64,000 bases of DNA from an uncultured Bacteroidota bacterium (GCA_903824785.1 CAIJYD010000047.1:1-64000); one strand, 5' to 3'. Shown: positions 55,637 to 63,594, numbered from the stretch's first letter. The notes: generated by a model from the sequence alone, not told the origin. Made by a program: numbers and translations.

Positions 55637-56346
55637 TTAAAAATTTTTCAGCAAAAATGCATCCTGTGCTTCCTGCCTCCTCTTTGCTTCTTCTTCTGTT
55701 AAAACTTCAACCTTTCCTTCTTCTTCCTTATCCCAGGGGAATGGCCAAAGTTGTTGTGCTGTTCTGGCCCCTCCTTCAATTGGCTGGGTGTTCACAATGT
55801 ATGTTGTTGCTGTGCGTATTAGTTCCGCTTTGCGCCTGAACCTGTCTGCCTCCATTTCAAAAAACCCTTCAATTGCATCAAAGAAGTCGCCGACCCTCAT
55901 TTTGCCGAATCGCTCCGGCGTGTAATTCATGCAGCCTAATGCAATGCGCCTGAAATAGCTGTAACAAAAACGCTCTGCATCTTCAGCGCTTAATGTTTTC
56001 TTCTGAAGAACACCCTCGGAAATCTCCCCTTCTCCGGGGGAGGACTTTTTTTTTGTGCGCTGTTTTTACTCTGTGCAACAAGTATCTGGGTAAAAGCAAC
56101 AATTCCCTCCATGCTTACAAGGCGACCAAACTCAAGCTCTGAAAGCTCAAACTCTTTCCCATCCATGGCTTCACCTTCAACAGCACAGCACCAGGCAATT
56201 GTTCTTAACAACTGCACATCAGCATTGCCTCCGATAAGTTTGTCAATATCAACGCCTGTCAGTAATATAAGATCTGCAGCAACGTTCCAGTTGAACTCAA
56301 CACGCACCTTGCGGTCATTCGACAGAGTTAAATAATCAGCCCTCAT
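55637..56346 (-). CDS. Tail-assembly chaperone GT-like frameshift product (236 residues)
   Basis: The product of the 56346 gene after -1 slippage at 56054-56046. The first 100 residues are those of the G-like protein. The -1 frame then runs KSSPGEGEISEGVLQKK, TLSAEDAERFCYSYFRR, IALGCMNYTPERFGKM and on to the stop at 55637, without any stop codon in between. The part from 55930 alone appears as a 97-residue open frame, but it lacks its own well-placed start. In lambda, gpG and gpGT bind the tape-measure protein and the tail-tube subunit; size and location here match (118 and 236 residues against 140 and 279). Confidence 0.75.
55990..56346 (-). CDS. Tail-assembly chaperone G-like protein, zero-frame product
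   Basis: 118 residues, immediately after the tail-tube gene (2 bp). Starts MRADYLTLSNDRKVRVEFNW; the core is helical (ADLILLTGVDIDKLIGGNAD; GKEFELSELEFGRLVSMEGI). The last residues after the slippery site (SPPPEKGRFPRVFFRRKH) are low-complexity and come from a hairpin sequence. It is the abundant form; a fraction of ribosomes would shift to make the GT form. Confidence 0.75.
   Translation of the reverse strand: MRADYLTLSNDRKVRVEFNWNVAADLILLTGVDIDKLIGGNADVQLLRTIAWCCAVEGEAMDGKEFELSELEFGRLVSMEGIVAFTQILVAQSKNSAQKKSPPPEKGRFPRVFFRRKH
56024..56054 (-). promoter_or_regulatory. Programmed -1 ribosomal frameshift site
   Basis: On the minus strand the reading frame is GCA CAA AAA AAA AGT, a run of nine A containing the heptamer A-AAA-AAA. 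After a 4-base spacer comes the hairpin CTCCCC-CGGAGAA-GGGGAG (56042-56024), six G-C-rich pairs. Together they form a standard slippery site with a 3' stimulatory stem-loop. The frame after slippage is the one that continues to 55637. Confidence 0.75.
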
Positions 56347-56348
56347 AT

Positions 56349-56783
56349 TTATGCCGCAGTTACTCCGAATGTTACGCTTCCTTTTTTGGCTTTTGCCGAT
56401 CCACTCCAGGTTCCCATTTCTTTCTTCGATCCGGCATCCTCACTCCATTCACGAAGTGTAAGAGTTCCTGAAACAATTTTTTCACCTGCAGCCATACGTC
56501 CATAAACAAATGCTATTTCAGCCCCCACCGAAAGAGCGACCCTTAATTCTTCAAAATCCTCGTGCGATGCTGTCTCTCCTGCATCCTTTTCAATTGTCTT
56601 ACCGCTGAGCTTCAGATCAGTGTCAAAATCAATGAAGTCGTCGGTCGGAACACCTGCATCCGCCTTAAGGCAAATCTCCTCGAAATTGGCTTTCAGTGAA
56701 AGACCGGTTGTCTCGAGCCCTTTAATCAATTTGGTACCCCACTTTAAAGTAAGCATGTACCCATAAATTTTTGTATCAGCCAT
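56349..56783 (-). CDS. Major tail tube protein
   Basis: 144 residues. Starts MADTKIYGYMLTLKWGTKLI; pattern of TP901-1-like tail tube proteins (SLSLKANFEEICLKADAGV-type core; SGKTIEKDAGETASHEDFEEL; GTLTLREWSEDAG). It stacks as rings into the tail tube. Its place is between the tail-completion genes and the G/GT chaperones. Confidence 0.85.
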   Translation of the reverse strand: MADTKIYGYMLTLKWGTKLIKGLETTGLSLKANFEEICLKADAGVPTDDFIDFDTDLKLSGKTIEKDAGETASHEDFEELRVALSVGAEIAFVYGRMAAGEKIVSGTLTLREWSEDAGSKKEMGTWSGSAKAKKGSVTFGVTAA

Positions 56784-56794
56784 TGTATTGAGTA

Positions 56795-57160
56795 TTAACG
56801 GTTTTTAGTATTTATTATAAACTGAATTATTTTCATATATAAGCGGCTCGATTCATCAAACCCCTGGTCAGATCCTTCGTACGATACTGTTTCAATAACA
56901 GTTCCGTGGCTGGTAGTTCCTTGTAACGATTCAAGTGCCGTTTTAATCGCCATTGTATTTGTCTCAACAAGGTCAGGTGTTTTATTAATAAGAGCTATTT
57001 CACAGTTCCATGTATATCCCGATATTCCTTCCTTAAGATATTCCGGAGTATCTTTTTCCGTATGAACACAAAACGGAGCCTCGGTATTTTCATCTGCGAC
57101 CGATGAAAATGTATTTGGAATAATAACAGCCAGCGCTGCCTGTATTGCTTCCCCTATCAT
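56795..57160 (-). CDS. Tail completion protein, DUF3168-like
   Basis: 121 residues. Starts MIGEAIQAALAVIIPNTFSSV; has the short alpha/beta layout of tail terminators (FCVHTEKDTPEYLKEGISGYTW split here as FCVHTEKDTPEYL and ISGYTWNCEIALINKTPDLVE). It likely caps the tail at the head side. It overlaps the upstream gp10-like gene by 4 bp. Confidence 0.75.
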   Translation of the reverse strand: MIGEAIQAALAVIIPNTFSSVADENTEAPFCVHTEKDTPEYLKEGISGYTWNCEIALINKTPDLVETNTMAIKTALESLQGTTSHGTVIETVSYEGSDQGFDESSRLYMKIIQFIINTKNR

Positions 57161-57663
57161 GTTGCCCCGTATTTATCGCATAGTTTTAAAATTTGCCTTG
57201 CCCATTCCTTTTCAAGCTCTTTCTTTGCCCTTGCCGATGAACCATTCCATGCCTTATCAATAAAAACATCAGGATGAATCCCTCCCTTTCTGTCTGCTGT
57301 CATTCTGTTCCGTTTCTTTACAAAATTATGCTCCGGAGATCTATTGGCATAAGTGCCATAATTAAACCAGTATGCCAATTGAAAAGGATCCCACTTTTTG
57401 CCCCTGCTGTTAACATAAACCCCGTTCTTCGCATAAATACCAACATTCAGAGCTAAAGCCCTTCGCGATGGTTTTATTTTTACAGCAGCTTTAACAGCTT
57501 TTATTCTTGAAGGAATAGCCTGGATAATAGCTTTACGAACCGGAATTGCAGCCTTTTTAAAACCTGCAATAATTGGCTTCCGATATCCCTCTTCAGGAAA
57601 TTCCCTGAAGATCTTCAGAATCTCATCCGAGCCAACCAGAGTATATTTAATAGTACCGTTCAT
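57157..57663 (-). CDS. HK97 gp10-like head-tail joining protein
   Basis: 168 residues, basic. Pattern of the gp10 family: IFREFPEEGYRKPIIAGFKKA, then PVRKAIIQAIPSR and the conserved LAYWFNYGTYANRSPEHNF followed by a Lys/Arg stretch. It forms part of the head-tail connector in siphoviruses. It overlaps the previous gene by 4 bp. Confidence 0.78.
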   Translation of the reverse strand: MNGTIKYTLVGSDEILKIFREFPEEGYRKPIIAGFKKAAIPVRKAIIQAIPSRIKAVKAAVKIKPSRRALALNVGIYAKNGVYVNSRGKKWDPFQLAYWFNYGTYANRSPEHNFVKKRNRMTADRKGGIHPDVFIDKAWNGSSARAKKELEKEWARQILKLCDKYGAT

Positions 57664-57980
57664 TCCATAACTTTTTCAACAAAAACGTCAAGGAATATTT
57701 TCCTCTCATCAGGAGTGATCGATAGAATATTGTATGAAACAGAATTATCAATTATTCGCATAGTTTCATTTATTCCACTCTTGTAATGCACCTGGTACTT
57801 GTAATTATAAGGACTCACAAGTCTGTCATTGATATACTGCTCATTCCCGCTTCCAACCTGCACCCTGTTTGCCCATGCATAAAATGAATGAACAAACAAC
57901 TTCGACGCAGCTCCCATCCCGGTCTTCGTATTTACCGGAGTGCAGAACGAAACTTTTCTATCGAATGTACCAGGATTCAT
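57660..57980 (-). CDS. Phage head-tail adaptor (SPP1 gp16-like)
   Basis: 106 residues. MNPGTFDRKVSFCTPVNTKTGMG is the typical opening of head-closure proteins of the gp16 family, with WANRVQVGSGNEQ and the C-terminal IDNSVSYNILSITPDERK beta region. It seals the portal after packaging. 2 bp gap to the connector gene; 4-bp overlap with the next. Confidence 0.85.
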   Translation of the reverse strand: MNPGTFDRKVSFCTPVNTKTGMGAASKLFVHSFYAWANRVQVGSGNEQYINDRLVSPYNYKYQVHYKSGINETMRIIDNSVSYNILSITPDERKIFLDVFVEKVME

Positions 57981-57982
57981 TT

Positions 57983-58567
57983 TTAAAATCTTTGCACCTT
58001 ATAATCTTTTTCCTTTATCTCCGCAATGGTAGTTCTCAATCCTATCCCGTGGTTTACTGTCGGGTTCTCCGGATGCAGATAACTCTCACAAGCCCTTAAT
58101 ACAACTGCCTGTTTTATATCAGCCGGAACATCAGCTGCTGTAGTCCATCCATTTGTGAACTCAATCTCAATAACATTCATTCTGCTGCAGTCAACAGAGA
58201 ATGATTCCAGAAAACGGAGCCTTGCAGTAAGCTCTATACTATCGAGTTGGTATTTTGAAGGATCAAGAGTGCTTAACTCTGTAGCTCCCGGGGCCAGGTA
58301 TTTAACTGAGGTTATTGCAGCCACTGGTCCTGCAGTAATTTCAATCTCCCCGCCTTCAGGGTAAGCATCCATGTATAAGTAAAAAGTAGCACGGCAATAC
58401 TGTCTGCCTGTTGCATTCTGCGAAGCCGTTATGGCATCCTTTATCAGATCATTAAGCAAAGCATCTCTGTCAGTATCGATATCAGCTGTATCGATATGAA
58501 CGTTTCGCTTAACATCATCAAGTGCAGCAGGAAATAGTACCGGAGCCGTTTTTACTTTATACCTCAT
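57983..58567 (-). CDS. Phage head-tail connector (gp6/gp8-like)
   Basis: 194 residues. The N-terminal helical part LFPAALDDVKRNVHIDTADIDTD-type and DALLNDLIKDAITASQNATGR is the hallmark of the phiE125 gp8/HK97 gp6 family. The middle is beta-rich, and the C-terminus has ADIKQAVVLRACESYLHPEN. It forms the ring below the portal. First connector gene after capsid and the 102-residue protein. Confidence 0.85.
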   Translation of the reverse strand: MRYKVKTAPVLFPAALDDVKRNVHIDTADIDTDRDALLNDLIKDAITASQNATGRQYCRATFYLYMDAYPEGGEIEITAGPVAAITSVKYLAPGATELSTLDPSKYQLDSIELTARLRFLESFSVDCSRMNVIEIEFTNGWTTAADVPADIKQAVVLRACESYLHPENPTVNHGIGLRTTIAEIKEKDYKVQRF

Positions 58568-58571
58568 GGTA

Positions 58572-58880
58572 TTATTTTTTGAAGTAAGCTTTAACCTTTT
58601 TTAGAGTTGTAGTGCTTATCCCTGCATCGAGCAGCGAATCACCGGCTTCCTGTATCTTTTCGATATTATCAAAGCCTGCATTGAATAATACATCTCTTCC
58701 TGGCAGATCCTCTGGAAGCGGATTAACCACTTTATCTTCGGCCTCAGGAACAGGAATTAAATAACCTTTATCCATGAGCTCCTTAGCTTTCTCAGCTATA
58801 ACTGATCCTGTCTGTCCTTTGCTGTATGCATAGTCGCAATGAGCTTTAAGCCAGAACACCTTTACATAACCTTTATCCAT
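58572..58880 (-). CDS. Small phage protein with C-terminal helix-hairpin-helix-like part
   Basis: 102 residues. The N-terminus is MDKGYVKVFWLKAHCDYAYS. The last 45 residues (PGRDVLFNAGFDNIEKIQEA, then GDSLLDAGISTTTLKKV) look like a helix-hairpin-helix or Rho-N-like fold found in phage connector regions. It is well placed between capsid and connector genes. Exact role unknown. Confidence 0.65.
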   Translation of the reverse strand: MDKGYVKVFWLKAHCDYAYSKGQTGSVIAEKAKELMDKGYLIPVPEAEDKVVNPLPEDLPGRDVLFNAGFDNIEKIQEAGDSLLDAGISTTTLKKVKAYFKK

Positions 58881-58908
58881 TTTCTTTTTTTTGTGGTTTT
58901 AAAAGAAA

Positions 58909-58935
58909 CCCCCGCTCCCCTGACGAAGCGAGGGG
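58909..58935 (-). terminator. Terminator-like GC hairpin after the capsid gene
   Basis: Minus strand: CCCCTCGCT, 10-base loop, AGCGGGGG, then GTTTCTTTT. This is a 9-bp stem with one G-U pair and a modest U-rich tail. It could lower transcription of the downstream genes relative to the capsid gene. It also looks like the palindromes at 31934-31960 and 56024-56042. Confidence 0.5.
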
Positions 58936-58964
58936 ATCTCCCTCTCAACCTAACCTATGAAAAA

Positions 58965-60236
58965 CTATGAATTACATAGAGCATCCTTCATTGCGCTGAA
59001 TGAAGATGGATGTCCGAGATATGAATCCCAGAATGAGTTCAGAACTATCCTTACCTTATTGGCAAGTGCCTGGCTGGTACTGTCAACAGTTACATCGATT
59101 ATACCGAAGTTGGCAATTACAAGATCGCTCCAGTTACCGAATATGATAGCGGAGCATGTGCCGGCCGCATTTCCTTTTGTAAGGTTGCCCGGAACCTGGG
59201 TTGTTACACCGGCTTTAAAACCATTAAGATTATCCTGTACATTAGGAGCCCAAACTCTTTCAGGATGTCCGGTTTCGATTGCAGTACTCTGCAGTTTCCA
59301 CCTTGCCTTCGGGTTGGTTATAAATCCCAGGGCACCCATGTCTGCATCATCAATTGCAACCTCTTTCACAAGGGCAAGTATATGAGCAAGCGTAGGAGCA
59401 AGCCCGTCAGCACCGCCGGCAACATCACCAATATTGGTTGTTGCAAGCAAACCTGTTGGACCGTTTGTTGCGCCCTTAATGGCAGCGGCATCAATCTCAA
59501 GCTGCATGGCTTTTATAAACAATCCACGGATAAGATTCTCAACAGAATATTCGCTCTGGAATATCAGCTGCTTTGAAATATCCTGGTAACATGCAAGCCT
59601 TTTAGCAGCTACAGCCACACTTTCGGTATCACTCCCTGCATCAGCTGCATTAGCTACTTCTGTTGCCCATGCTGCAGTTGCCTTGGTAGCTACCCGCGGA
59701 ATACTCAGGTTACCCTTCAGTCCGCTTATTGTCTGAGCACCCATCTGAACGCAAAGCATCTTTGCATAAAGAGCATCGATAAAACCAACCACGTTTGTCT
59801 GCACCAGCGGAGCAGTTGTGGTAAGAATATCAGCACGTTTCTTGTAACCACCCATCCTGAGGGCTACCGAAGGAATACCAAGGCCGTTAACAACCCCACC
59901 CTGTGCAGCCATCTCGCGGATTGCTTCCTCATGCATCTCTCTCTCCAAGCCATCAAGTTTGCCGTTAAGCAGTCCCTGAATAGCTCTTACAAATGAATAC
60001 AATGAAAGATCCTTTGCTTCCTTGTCGCTCACCCTTTTGCCTTCGGCTTCTGCCTGCTGGCGGGCAATGTTCTCACGCGATTCCTCACGTTTTACTTCCT
60101 TGTCAAGATTTTTGATCTCAACATCAAGCTCGTCCCACCGTGTTTTTTCGGTTTCAACAAGCTCAGCCTTATTGGCTAAATTCCTCTGTTCAGCCTCTAA
60201 GGTTTCTTTTCTTCTTTTCAATTCAAGACTCTTCAC
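58965..60236 (-). CDS. HK97-fold major capsid protein
   Basis: 423 residues. The first ~115 residues are a charged coiled coil (LEAEQRNLANKAELVETEK; ELDVEIKNLDKEVKREES), the delta/scaffolding domain normally cut off by the protease. The capsid fold then starts near GGVVNGLGIPS and contains PLVQTNVVGFIDALYAKM, ISKQLIFQSEYSVENLI and the C-terminal IVLNSFWDSYLGHPSSFSAM. It makes the phage head. Confidence 0.92.
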   Translation of the reverse strand: MKSLELKRRKETLEAEQRNLANKAELVETEKTRWDELDVEIKNLDKEVKREESRENIARQQAEAEGKRVSDKEAKDLSLYSFVRAIQGLLNGKLDGLEREMHEEAIREMAAQGGVVNGLGIPSVALRMGGYKKRADILTTTAPLVQTNVVGFIDALYAKMLCVQMGAQTISGLKGNLSIPRVATKATAAWATEVANAADAGSDTESVAVAAKRLACYQDISKQLIFQSEYSVENLIRGLFIKAMQLEIDAAAIKGATNGPTGLLATTNIGDVAGGADGLAPTLAHILALVKEVAIDDADMGALGFITNPKARWKLQSTAIETGHPERVWAPNVQDNLNGFKAGVTTQVPGNLTKGNAAGTCSAIIFGNWSDLVIANFGIIDVTVDSTSQALANKVRIVLNSFWDSYLGHPSSFSAMKDALCNS

Positions 60237-60291
60237 CTTACTTTAATTTAAATTAAACACTCTATCGAATAGCCGTTAAAGGCTGTTATTC

Positions 60292-61056
60292 TTATTTCAA
60301 AAGTTTCTGCAGCCTGGCAATCTGATCCTTCTGTGCTGCAGTTTCCTTCAGCAGTTTCCTTACCTTGTCTGCATCGGTTTCTTTTATCTCCAGGTCCTTG
60401 CCATCGAGCAGGTCCATTATGTCACAAACTCTCATCTGCTCAATCTGGCTCATGCGGAATTTTCCACCAAGCTCTTTGTATGCATACATAAAAGCCGAGT
60501 AACCTTCTTCACGCATCAAGCGCATCGACATTGCCCGCTTCCCTGCATCCGGGTTGCTGGGAATATTCACAATACTCCACTCAATAAGCTCCTGTCCTGC
60601 GAAGTAGTAAGTCTCATTATCCCTGCCCTCTGCTTCTTCACCATCTCCAAACTTCCCTTCACCTGTTTCCCTGAACCCAACCGAAGTCCTGCTCAGCGAT
60701 CCGAATAAAAGTTTCCTGAATATCTTCTCGGCAAGCAGGTTCATATCAGCCGGTTCAAACTGAGCCGAAGCTGCAAGAACCGTATCACCCACATTGCGGG
60801 CAATATCAATCTGCACACTTTTGCCAATTACGTTATCCGGGTTAGGTTCCGAGCACAGTCCGCCTGAAAGATTATGCTGGTAAGCAACTATCGGATTCTT
60901 TCGGTAATTATCCAGCTGCCAGTTATCCTGGCTGAGCACCGTACCGTGGCGATCTTTCTTATATGTCGAAAGGACGAACGGAAGAATCCTGCTCTCCTCT
61001 GCACCATCAGGAACATCGGCCCTGTATCCGAAACTGAATCTTTTATTACTTTTCAT
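60292..61056 (-). CDS. HK97-type prohead protease
   Basis: 254 residues. The protease core has the catalytic His in NPIVAYQHNLSGG and Ser in GSLSRTSVGF, followed by WSIVNIPSNPDAG. The C-terminal ~60 residues are helical (IKETDADKVRKLLKETAAQ), an extension that may act as a scaffold. It matures the capsid. Overlaps the portal gene by 4 bp. Confidence 0.9.
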   Translation of the reverse strand: MKSNKRFSFGYRADVPDGAEESRILPFVLSTYKKDRHGTVLSQDNWQLDNYRKNPIVAYQHNLSGGLCSEPNPDNVIGKSVQIDIARNVGDTVLAASAQFEPADMNLLAEKIFRKLLFGSLSRTSVGFRETGEGKFGDGEEAEGRDNETYYFAGQELIEWSIVNIPSNPDAGKRAMSMRLMREEGYSAFMYAYKELGGKFRMSQIEQMRVCDIMDLLDGKDLEIKETDADKVRKLLKETAAQKDQIARLQKLLK

Positions 61057-62303
61057 TTTGGTCCTGTATCTGGTTTTGCATTTTCATTACCAACTATATT
61101 TGCCGGAGTGTAAAACTTTTGCCCCGTTCCATCAGGTCTCGGGTTTTTATTCAGCAGTCCTCTTCCTTCATCCGGGCAAAGCACTCCACTCAGAACCATC
61201 TCCTTAATGTGCGATGTCACTGAAGCCAAATCGCCGCGTAACATTCCATCAAGGTTATACCTGATGCGGATCTTTCCCTTTTCTTTTGGAAGCAAAAGCT
61301 TATCCTCCAGTTCAACTTCCTGCCTGCGTATAACCGGACGCAGTGAATATTTTACAAACTGCAGATCCTGGTGCTCAATATTTGAGAAGGTTGCCCTGGT
61401 TAAATCATAGAGCATGTGAGGAGGAAGATTAAACCACCTCGCTATGTCAGTAATACTGAACTGTCTTGTCTCTAGGAACTGAGCTGATTCAGGTGAAATA
61501 CCCAAAGCCTTATAAACAAGCCCATGCTCCAGAACTGGAGTCTCATGGTCACCTGCGTCACCTGAGTAAAAAGTATTCCATCTATCCTTAAAAGATGTAA
61601 AAGCTTTATCGCCCAAAACATTAGGAGTTTCGATAACCCCTTTTAAGTTTCCACCTTTCTTAAAGAATCTTGCACCGAATTTTTCAGCAGCGAGCCCGAG
61701 CCCTATATTATCCTTTGCCATTGCAATCGGATCCCTTCCCCACAACCCCCTGCTTGTAAAAAGCTTATAATGAATAACCTCCTCTGAAAAGAACGTACCC
61801 ACCACATCCATTTCCGGATCATTGATAATATAGAAAAGCCTGCCTTTACTTACCACAGGAGTAACTGTCGAAGGATGCACAGGCAACAGGTTTTCAGCTC
61901 TGCCGGTCCGGCGGTTGTCGATAACAGCCACACCGTTTCCCCAGCCCTGCAGCCAGTCGTTCATAAGCTCATGATATGTAAAATGATTCATTAGGGCATT
62001 AGGCTTCATCAGAAGCTCTTTCACCTCATGGTCAATCGATGTACGGTTGCTCCCTTTCTCCTCATAAACCTCAATTGGCAGCGAAGCCGGAAGCTCGGAA
62101 AGTATTCTTCGTGCCAGCCACACTGCAGAAAATTTAAGTGAAGTTTCCTCGTTAACCACAACCCCCGATTCTGATATTCCCATCATGGAAGCAAACGAAG
62201 ATTTCAGACCCTCGTTTGAGGTATCTGCCGCCCGCGCCTGTGTCTGCGGTTGGTCCTGTACCGGATTCATAAAAGCTTTTACACGCTCGCTGAACTTCGT
62301 CAT
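61053..62303 (-). CDS. Phage portal protein
   Basis: 416 residues from ATG 62303. The frame also opens at a TTG at 62351, but MTKFSERVKAFMNP is the more likely start. HK97-type portal signatures: VVNEETSLKFSAVWLARRILS, LLMKPNALMNHFTYHELM, DRWNTFYSGDAGDHETPVL, ISPESAQFLETRQFSITDIA and NLPPHMLYDLTRATFSNIEH. It forms the dodecameric DNA channel of the head. A terminator upstream separates it from the terminase cluster. Confidence 0.93.
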   Translation of the reverse strand: MTKFSERVKAFMNPVQDQPQTQARAADTSNEGLKSSFASMMGISESGVVVNEETSLKFSAVWLARRILSELPASLPIEVYEEKGSNRTSIDHEVKELLMKPNALMNHFTYHELMNDWLQGWGNGVAVIDNRRTGRAENLLPVHPSTVTPVVSKGRLFYIINDPEMDVVGTFFSEEVIHYKLFTSRGLWGRDPIAMAKDNIGLGLAAEKFGARFFKKGGNLKGVIETPNVLGDKAFTSFKDRWNTFYSGDAGDHETPVLEHGLVYKALGISPESAQFLETRQFSITDIARWFNLPPHMLYDLTRATFSNIEHQDLQFVKYSLRPVIRRQEVELEDKLLLPKEKGKIRIRYNLDGMLRGDLASVTSHIKEMVLSGVLCPDEGRGLLNKNPRPDGTGQKFYTPANIVGNENAKPDTGPK

Positions 62304-62410
62304 CTCATCTTCATCAGTGTGAAAATTATTTCTTCTCAGTTGATGAATCAAAGTTCTGCACCCGAAGCCGGTTAATTATGGAACAATGTTTACAGGAATT
62401 AAAACGGAAT

Positions 62411-62439
62411 AAAAAAACCCACTCAAACGCTGAGTGGGT
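62411..62439 (-). terminator. Rho-independent terminator between packaging and head genes
   Basis: Minus strand: ACCCACTC, 7-base loop, GAGTGGGT, then six or more U. It is a perfect 8-bp stem. It lies 25 bp after the stop of the 90-residue gene and about 108 bp before the portal ATG. Confidence 0.88.
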
Positions 62440-62463
62440 GCGGAAATAAAAAAATGATCTTTA

Positions 62464-62736
62464 TTATTTTGGATGTCTTAATTTCCATTTTTTTAAAACA
62501 TCAATGGCCATTTCAAAAACTCTGCTTGGCTCACTAAGATAAAATTCATTGCTGATCATCATGGTAGATATTGCTTCAATATCTTTTATAGTCAACTCAA
62601 AACAATCCTGTGGAATTATAGGCTCATTAGGTATATTCTCAGTCCGTGCATAAAAATCATAATGAACTCCATTAATCTCCATTGACTTAATCAATTCAGG
62701 CCAAAATATTTTATCAGTAACTTTAAAATCCCTCAT
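62464..62736 (-). CDS. Small phage protein, 90 residues
   Basis: Starts MRDFKVTDKIFWPELIKSME, then INGVHYDFYARTENIPNEPI and a helical acidic C-terminus (ELTIKDIEAISTMMISNEF). No motif I can name. It is 2 bp after the 141-residue gene and just ahead of a terminator, so it is the last gene of the packaging transcript. Confidence 0.6.
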   Translation of the reverse strand: MRDFKVTDKIFWPELIKSMEINGVHYDFYARTENIPNEPIIPQDCFELTIKDIEAISTMMISNEFYLSEPSRVFEMAIDVLKKWKLRHPK

Positions 62737-62738
62737 AA

Positions 62739-63164
62739 TTAATTATTAATTAAGTGTTTATATTTTTCAATTTCATCCGCAACAAACCACTGGTAACCAC
62801 CGGCTTTTTTCCTCACATAAATATAACCATTGTTTTTATATTCTCTTCCCCTCATGCATGCCCTTATATTCCTATCACAAACAGCAATACCCTTTGCCTT
62901 CAGAATCTTTGCAGCATCAACAGCACTGGCAAATGCAGTAATCTTACCGTCCTTTATTCCCACAATCGGGATCCTGTTTAATCCTGGCAGAAGACAATTC
63001 CCTAGCTTCCTTCCAATCTCAAGGTTCTTAACCACCCTGCGTATCTTCCTCCCATCCATCCACTCTTTCATGGGCACCCCCTTATTGAAAGGAATCAATC
63101 CCTTTTGAAATTTTCCGCTAATCCGTTTTGGCGGAGCTCCTATATTCAACTCGTAATTTTCCAT
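62739..63164 (-). CDS. NUMOD-like DNA-binding protein, no HNH catalytic motif seen
   Basis: 141 residues. Residues about 10-30 (RISGKFQKGLIPFNKGVP) resemble the NUMOD3-like start of phage HNH endonucleases, and about 68-118 (IVGIKDGKITAFASAVDAAK; NGYIYVRKKAGGYQWF) resemble a NUMOD1/IENR1-type helix-turn-helix. I do not see an HNH or GIY-YIG catalytic centre. It could be a degenerate homing-endonuclease relative kept as a DNA-binding protein. It sits between terminase and portal. Confidence 0.6.
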   Translation of the reverse strand: MENYELNIGAPPKRISGKFQKGLIPFNKGVPMKEWMDGRKIRRVVKNLEIGRKLGNCLLPGLNRIPIVGIKDGKITAFASAVDAAKILKAKGIAVCDRNIRACMRGREYKNNGYIYVRKKAGGYQWFVADEIEKYKHLINN

Positions 63165-63172
63165 TGTTAGTT

Positions 63173-63346
63173 TTAATTACACTTATCAAAATCAAGTATG
63201 AATGAATGAAATGTCCTGAACAGCAATCTCATTTCTGTCATATCGGGACATATAAAAGACTGAACGATTGTTGTGATACTGATCCATCCAAGACAGATCA
63301 AAAAGCAACAGATCAGAATTATTATTAAGTCATTGTCTTTTTTCAT
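63173..63346 (-). CDS. Small single-pass membrane protein, 57 residues
   Basis: Read from the bases: MKKDNDLIIILICCFLICL at the start, with one hydrophobic helix (LIIILICCFLICLGWISI) and a charged tail ending FILDFDKCN. ATG at 63346, TAA at 63173. It begins 2 bp after the stop of the 63349 gene and fills an otherwise empty 184-bp gap. Function unknown. Confidence 0.55.
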   Translation of the reverse strand: MKKDNDLIIILICCFLICLGWISITTIVQSFICPDMTEMRLLFRTFHSFILDFDKCN

Positions 63347-63348
63347 GG

Positions 63349-63594
63349 TCATTTATTTAATCTTTGCCTGAATGAATCATAACTGCTATACCTGAACTCT
63401 TTAAAGATGCTGTAGAACTTGTCATTAAGCTCATCAAACACAGCCTTCTCAGTTACCTTCGGGTTCTCCTTTCGCTTCAGAATAAGCTCCTCCCAGAACA
63501 CTTCAATAAATCCCTGCCTGGTAAACATTCGGATAATTTGTACATCAACTTCAATTTTGCTAACCTGCGGTTTCTCATAGGGTTTTTTGGTCAT
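63349..63594 (-). CDS. Small phage protein between terminase and portal, 81 residues
   Basis: Helical and charged: starts MTKKPYEKPQVSKIEVDVQI and ends FKEFRYSSYDSFRQRLNK. It lies 4 bp after the terminase stop. The family is not recognised; no membrane segment or motif is seen. It is likely co-translated with terminase. Confidence 0.6.
   Translation of the reverse strand: MTKKPYEKPQVSKIEVDVQIIRMFTRQGFIEVFWEELILKRKENPKVTEKAVFDELNDKFYSIFKEFRYSSYDSFRQRLNK

Noticed and set aside
55637-55930. Independent 97-residue gene
   Set aside because: Its frame is open upstream without a stop to the slippery site of the preceding gene; it is better explained as the frameshifted C-terminal part of GT.
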